A DNA stretch of 64,000 bases from Hippopus hippopus (taxonomy: Eukaryota > Mollusca > Bivalvia > Cardiida > Cardiidae), in assembly GCA_946811185.2 (NCBI GenBank), contig OX328112.1:20131215-20195214 (forward strand), in the 5' to 3' direction. This document shows, one piece after another, positions 59,205 to 64,000 of the stretch. A program made the translations under genes and the position numbers. A model generated the notes under the pieces. It did not search any database and was not told the DNA's origin. It saw only the letters and a program-made list of their open reading frames with translations. Each line of letters begins with the position of its first letter. The first letter of the stretch is position 1.

Positions 59205-59629
59205 TGACAAAAGATTCTAGTTCAGACGACGATATTTATTTACAGATGGTTGACCGGTTTGTAGCAAGATGTGGACACCGAGCATGAAGCAAAAGAATGG
59301 CCTGTACATTTTCTGTTGAATTTTGAGGCATTTTAGAGAAAAAGCAAAAATAGAAAATGACACCAACTTCTTTCATAATGATTTTTAAAAATTAAATGAC
59401 CAATTTACCCTAAAGTCAATACATTCGATTATATGAGTATTTAATTTTTGCTCGATTATTTTACTTATTTTAGAATCAAACGCAGCAAAGTATCAGAGTC
59501 TGCAAGCTGCTTTAAATTTTAGAGTAAGCGTTTGTTACAGGGACCGGAAGTTAAAAAAGAGATGGAACTGGACTGGTAGCATGTCATTTTAATGTCAAAT
59601 TTGTGAAGAAAACTGGTTACCAATGTTAC
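59205..59629. promoter_or_regulatory. Presumed shared promoter interval (ASB / DNAJC7)
   Basis: The start codons of the minus-strand ASB gene and plus-strand DNAJC7 are about 425 bp apart, head-to-head, and this is one of the few stretches here without a recognisable repeat. No TATA box or CpG island stands out. Function inferred from position only. Confidence 0.5.
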
Positions 59630-59742
59630 ATGTTTGTAAACCGTACAGATAATTTGTCCATGCCGGAGTTTCCTGTTGCAACGAAGATGAGTTCAGAAGA
59701 AGACGTTATAGAAACCAAGATGGAGTTGGAAGAGGAAGATGA
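59630..59742 (+). CDS. DNAJC7: DNAJC7 exon 1
   Basis: Two in-frame ATGs: 59630 (MFVNRTDNLS...) and 59660 (MPEFPVATKMSSEEDVIE...), with an in-frame TGA upstream at 59603-59605. The exon ends in acidic MELEEDE, split at GA|gtaaga. Poor conservation is expected at this terminus; assignment rests on phase with 61976 and position. Confidence 0.7.
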
Positions 59743-62700
59743 GTAAGATCAACTACGATTTAAGTCTTAGAGCGAAAACCTAGTAAAAAATTAACCCCTT
59801 AAAAATCCCTTGTTTCAGTTTTTCTCATTGTGGAATTAAGCAGGATTCTAGAAAATTCTGGAAATTTTTACTTTCACTTCATGTTTGTAACCTTACCATG
59901 AACACCGAGTTTACTCTTTCCCAATCGACAAAATTTGGATTCGACTAGATTGAAAGCTTTTGTAGACTATAATTAGATGTAACGTAAATGGTGAGTTTTG
60001 TGTCTGATTGGGAAGAAAACATTGTGAGAAAAGAATAAGCTGGTTACCAGCATTTTCTTCATTCCCCACAATGATTTCAAAATGCTAAACTTCTAAAATT
60101 CATTTCTGCTACACTTCTTTCATGGGATCCTTGAAGGTCGGATTGTGTGGTAAATGGTTGATACAAAAATTTAACTGAAAAATTCCATAAATCTGTTTTT
60201 CTTATAACTGTTTTCCTTATATGATTAGAGGCAAAGCCTTAATCTACAGAGCACAACTAAAACCTTGAAGGCTTCAATGGCAACATGTAAAATTTTTAAC
60301 AGCTGTCAAAGGGAGACATGACCGATGTTTATCCAGGACGAAAAGATTTACTTTGTATTTACATGTAAAATTTAGTACATTTTAGGACTTCACCGTCAAT
60401 AATTTCCACTCACATTTTTTCTTGAGCGATTAAAATTTTAGCTCACACTTTCTAATTCTGACTCGCATTTTGCGAGTAAATACATGAAAATTCCAAACCC
60501 TGTGTGAATCAAGAGAGATGATTTTCTTTTAAAGATACCTCCTTACAGGTAAAAAGAAAAATTGCAGTTTAAACATGAAAGTGTGCAGAATGGCTCAGCT
60601 GTGTAAACATAGATAAATTACCAATATAATTACATGGTGCAAGGGATAGAAAAACAAGAAATTGACCCCATTCAAAACCCGGAGACAACACCTGCATGCC
60701 AACAGATCATATGACATCAATAGTCTTAATTTCGATAAAGAGTCATGTGACTTATAAGAAACACAAAATGGCCACAACCATTAGTTATCTCTTGACTTTG
60801 AATGATTTGAAAACATGTTATGTTAATACACTGTGATGATTTTCTCTGTCATACGGAATACCTGGCTTTGATTTGTGTCTCATGCATAAAACACTTGTAG
60901 ATTACCGCATGAGCCAGCAGGTTTGGCATTTCAGGTCTTTAAATATTCATTCATCATCAGCAATTAACACTTTACCAAACGACAAAATTATAGACTGGTC
61001 CAAATTGAAAGCATTTGCAGTGACTGAACAATTGAAATTTGGTTTGGAAAGGGTAGAAAACATTGTGGTAAAAGGAGATAAAGCTTGTTACCAGCATTCT
61101 CTCCTTTCCCACAATGTTTTCAAAAGCCTTTTTTCTCAGGGTCATTAAAAGTCCGGATTGTGTGGTAAAAAGTTAATTATTTCATCTTTAACATGCTTCC
61201 AAACGACAAGATTGCCTTATTCATATAATTGTCAGGGTCTTCCCTGAACTTTCTGGTGCAGGTGTCATTCAACCCTCATCAGCTGAACAACAGAAGGCAC
61301 ACTAATAAATTTTTGGGCCTTATATTTAGAAAATTTGGGGTTCCAAATTCAAAGAAACAAAGGGGGAAGGGGGAGTCAGGGAAAACCAGATTGTGTTATT
61401 TCCTGTAGCAAGTCCTTGGGCCTTGTTTACCAGCTATTCTTCATTTCATTTTAGATCTAATTCTAGATTAGAAAGTAACACAGCTTATGATTGCCTAAAC
61501 GAAATGGTTTAGCCAAGCAGATGTGTTACCTTCAAATATTAAAAAAAAAAATCTTGACAATAAGACTAAGAATGTTTTTAAGAATGATTGGTGAATACAA
61601 AACCAGAAACCCTACTGACCATTTATTGTAAATATTCTCCCTGTCTTGTTGAGATGTTCTGTACCGCAGTCAATAAGCCTTGATCTGTATTCACCAACCA
61701 ATCTCAAGAACATTGTCAGTCTTAATCTTTGAGATTTTCTAGATTTGAAAGTAACACAACTTCTGATTTGCTAAACCATTTAGTTTAGCCTTGGTTTAGC
61801 CAATCACAAGGTGTGTTACTTTCAAATATAGGAAATTCTGAAGAAAAAGACTAAGAATACTAGTAATTTTAATTGAGATGTTTTCTTTCAGCCAATCATA
61901 TGACTTATCTAGCAATGTAGAATCAAATTTAAGTGCTTGGAATGATTAGTGAATAAGGCCATTCTATATTTGTAGAGCCCTAGTCATAAGAACCCCAGAA
62001 GAGATGAAGCAAGCAGGAAATGAATATTACAAGCAGAAGAACTACACAGAGGCTCTGTCTTGCTATACACAAGCTATAAGTAAGTACCCTACTACTTTAA
62101 AGGCTCAGTAGCGGCCAAAACAAAGGGGTTGGTAAAATGCAATCAAATTAAAATGATATGTTTTAGAAGTATGGAAATTTTAGTGAATGTGACAATCTGT
62201 ATTTGTACGGTTGGTCCAAGTATTAGTCACTGAGAGGAAAATAAATTTTAAAACAAGGTCAAAAGTTGCCAGGTTGCTCTATCTTTTGTTTACTTTTTAC
62301 CTGGTTTTAAAATTCATTTTCCTGCCAGCGACTAACACTTTGTTGCTGAGTCCAGAAGTTTGAAACGGGGGGGGGGGGTGTTTCAAATCCCTAGTTCAGC
62401 AAATTTCTTATTTCTATAGGATTAATATGTCTCTTACAACTGATCATTGTTTTTGGTGACGGTTATTTTGCAAAGCAGCCAGTGGCTTGGGAAAAAATAC
62501 TGTGCAGAGTACAAGTTAAAGGAAAGCATGGATAATTGCACTGGCCACCACAGTATAAATGAAATACCGTGATATGACCTAACCTGTTTAACCCATTACC
62601 ACACAATCCCTAGTTTTGACGCCCCTGTAGGAGAAGGCTTTTGAAAACATTGTGGGAAAAGGAGAAAATGCTGGTAACCAGCATTTTCTCCTTTTCCCAC

Positions 62701-63835
62701 AATGTTTTCTTCCCCATCCAAAACAAAAATCATCATTTCAGTTACATTTAATTTGTCATCTGTAAATCCTTTCAATTTGGACCAGTCTAATTTTTTGTCG
62801 TTTGGTAATGAGTTAAACAGTGGTAAACTCTAATACAAACAAATCTATCCTTAGATCTTTGTCCTACCTGTGCCTCCTACTATGGGAACAGATCTGCATG
62901 CTATATGATGCTGAACAAATACAGTGAAGCCCTGGAAGATGCTCGCATGTCTGTCAGATTAGATGAAAAGTTTGTTAAGGTAAGAGTTGGTCATACAGAT
63001 AGATAAATAGAAATTACCACAGTGATTTTCCTGCCCCTTTTCTAGATTGGGAACTGGAATGGAAGGGAGTTTGTCATACTTTTATTTAGGGCTTTAGCTG
63101 GTAACTTGTTAAGATATTTCTAGTTTCTAATCAACGTGCTAGTAGCAGTGCATTGTAGATGGAAGGTGGTTTAAATGGTAGAGTTTAGTCTCTTGTTCTA
63201 CAAGGTTTGATAGTTGTTAGATTTATATTTTGTCAAATGGAATATATTTTTAAAAATTCCTCCTTGCCACACTCTTTCAGTGTTTTCTCGAGGTGTAAAA
63301 TTTTGTGGGTTATTTTTTACCTCTTAACTAGAAACTAGGGGGTCAAAAGTCAGAACTTGGGGTCAGATTTCCATATGTGATTTTAATATAAATAATGAAC
63401 AAACAAATTTTCATTATTCTTTTGTTTTTGTTTTATTGACATCACCAAATATCAATCTGTTCAGTCATACAAACAATGAACTTTGTTACTTAGTGTAGAC
63501 AGTTTATTGAAAATTTTGCTTTTGCGTACTTGCAGTTAGAAAACAAACCATAGATAATTCATGTACCACCCATTTTTTTACATGTACCACCCCTTTTTTT
63601 GTCCACAGCTGCAGTAACAGTACTGACATAGTTTTCAAAATGCAGTACTAAGTTGGTACACCTTGCTGAAATGTCCAGGAACTTGTAGCCTGTCTTAACT
63701 TTTGTGTTTCTTTATCTCCAGGGATATTTGAGAGAGGGAAAATGCCACATGGCCCTAGGTGACCCACCTGCTGCAATACGATGTTATAATCTTGTTCTAC
63801 AAATGGAAAAGAACAACTCACAGGCAAAATCTGAG
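59630..63835 (+). CDS. DNAJC7: DNAJC7 (TPR2 co-chaperone), first four exons
   Basis: Hsp70/Hsp90 co-chaperone with TPR units and a C-terminal J domain; only the N-terminal TPR part is in the window. Exons: 59630 or 59660 to 59742, 61976-62079, 62855-62979, 63722-63835. Phases agree (2/1, 1/2, 0). Recognised by TPEEMKQAGNEYYKQKNYTE, YYGNRSACYMMLNKYSEAL and GYLREGKCHMALGD, which follow the first TPRs of DNAJC7; STI1/TTC relatives are possible but fit less well. The J domain must lie beyond 64000. Confidence 0.88.
59920..60162. mobile_element. TTAA hairpin MITE (family A), inverted, diverged
   Basis: tttactctttcccaatcgac, core around gctggttaccagc at 60040, tail gtgtggtaaatgg. In DNAJC7 intron 1. 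Confidence 0.82.
60964..61176. mobile_element. TTAA hairpin MITE (family A), inverted
   Basis: ttaacactttaccaaacgac ... core with mismatches ... gtggtaaaaagttaa. In DNAJC7 intron 1. Confidence 0.88.
61485..61875. repeat. Inverted repeat with gctaaacc motifs
   Basis: ctaaacgaaatggtttagcc ... gaatgattggtgaatac, then inverted attcaccaaccaatctcaag ... ctaaaccatttagtttagcc. A relative lies near 26985-27140. Confidence 0.72.
61976..62079 (+). CDS. DNAJC7: DNAJC7 exon 2: TPR 1
   Basis: Acceptor tatttgtag; encodes ALVIRTPEEMKQAGNEYYKQ then KNYTEALSCYTQAI, a complete TPR helix pair with the GN.YY..K.Y.EA signature. Donor ATAA|gtaagt, phase 1. Confidence 0.92.
62097..62345. mobile_element. Hairpin MITE (family D), right end replaced by SINE
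   Basis: ttaaaggctcagtagcggcc ... tattagtcactgagaggaaa ... cctgccagcgactaacactt; broken by the SINE that follows at 62345. Confidence 0.8.
62345..62590 (+). mobile_element. SINE (family S), 5' part with G-run
   Basis: gctgagtccagaagtttgaa, a ten-G run, tcaaatccctagttcagc, then body to the cagtataaatgaaata tail. Confidence 0.8.
62588..62816. mobile_element. TTAA hairpin MITE (family A), best-preserved copy
   Basis: ttaacccattaccacacaat ... very clean core at 62640-62708 ... tcgtttggtaatgagttaa, about 40 bp before DNAJC7 exon 3. Confidence 0.92.
62855..62979 (+). CDS. DNAJC7: DNAJC7 exon 3: TPR 2
   Basis: Acceptor ctatccttag; encodes NLCPTCASYYGNRSACYMML and NKYSEALEDARMSVRLDEKF, the second TPR, then VK. 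Donor AAG|gtaaga, phase 0. Confidence 0.95.
63722..63835 (+). CDS. DNAJC7: DNAJC7 exon 4: TPR 3
   Basis: Acceptor tttatctccag; encodes GYLREGKCHMALGDPPAAIR then CYNLVLQMEKNNSQAKSE. Donor GAG|gtactc. The next exon is outside the window. Confidence 0.94.
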
Positions 63836-63917
63836 GTACTCTAGTATTTAATAGTTTAACCCATCACTATGAAAGACATTTTATAATCTACTTCAAAAGA
63901 TATTTCCAGTAACAGTT

Positions 63918-64000
63918 GATTGACTGTGTGGTGTTTAACGCCGTTTTCAACATTATTTCAGTTATATTGCGGTGGCCAGTGCACCTATCCATGCTTTCCT
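63918..64000 (-). mobile_element. SINE (family S), cut by window edge
   Basis: ttgattgactgtgtggtgtt ... gcggtggccagtgcacctat; continues past 64000. Confidence 0.88.

Overview
Eukaryotic (animal) nuclear DNA with no prokaryotic features. Three genes with GT-AG introns can be read: a nearly complete NADPH oxidase 5 (NOX5, + strand, 17 coding exons at 11358-46611), a complete ankyrin-repeat/SOCS-box (ASB-type) gene (- strand, 7 exons at 59204-47858) and the first four exons of DNAJC7 (TPR co-chaperone, + strand, from 59630/59660, running off the right edge). A Ca2+-regulated NOX5, small exons in large introns, and dense short hairpin transposons and tRNA-derived SINEs point to an invertebrate, most likely a bivalve mollusc. 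Some repeats (the hairpin family with a GCGCAGGCTG core) remind me of heterodont/dreissenid genomes, but that is recollection and was not checked.

Layout. 1-11357: no exon I can support firmly, only dispersed repeats, foldback elements and SINEs; it is 5' flank or 5' introns of NOX5. 11358-46611: NOX5. All exon junctions keep phase and together give 901 residues plus a stop, open at the N-terminus: an acidic, Ser-rich extension (about 180 residues), an EF-hand region, six-helix ferric reductase with four haem histidines, FAD domain, a basic regulatory insert carried by a 35-nt microexon and a 90-nt exon, and the NADPH domain. 46612-47857: short tail-to-tail spacer with two repeats. 47858-59204: ASB gene, each middle exon encoding about one ankyrin repeat and the last exon the SOCS box. 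59205-59629: short head-to-head interval shared with DNAJC7. 59630-64000: DNAJC7 exons 1-4.

The genes are unrelated in function: superoxide/H2O2 production at membranes, substrate receptor of an elongin BC-cullin 5 ubiquitin ligase, and Hsp70/Hsp90 co-chaperone. What connects the region is its repeat load. About thirty copies of one roughly 230-bp hairpin MITE flanked by TTAA lie in the introns, with at least two further TTAA-flanked families, a second hairpin MITE family, a 1.8-kb hAT-like foldback element with a readable 8-bp target duplication, two dead Tc1-type transposases, about fifteen SINE copies and two intronic minisatellites. Two exons (penultimate NOX5 exon, fourth ASB exon) have decayed partial tandem copies next to TTAA MITE sequence. 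All coordinates and phases were read by eye; similarity statements rest on remembered family features, not searches.
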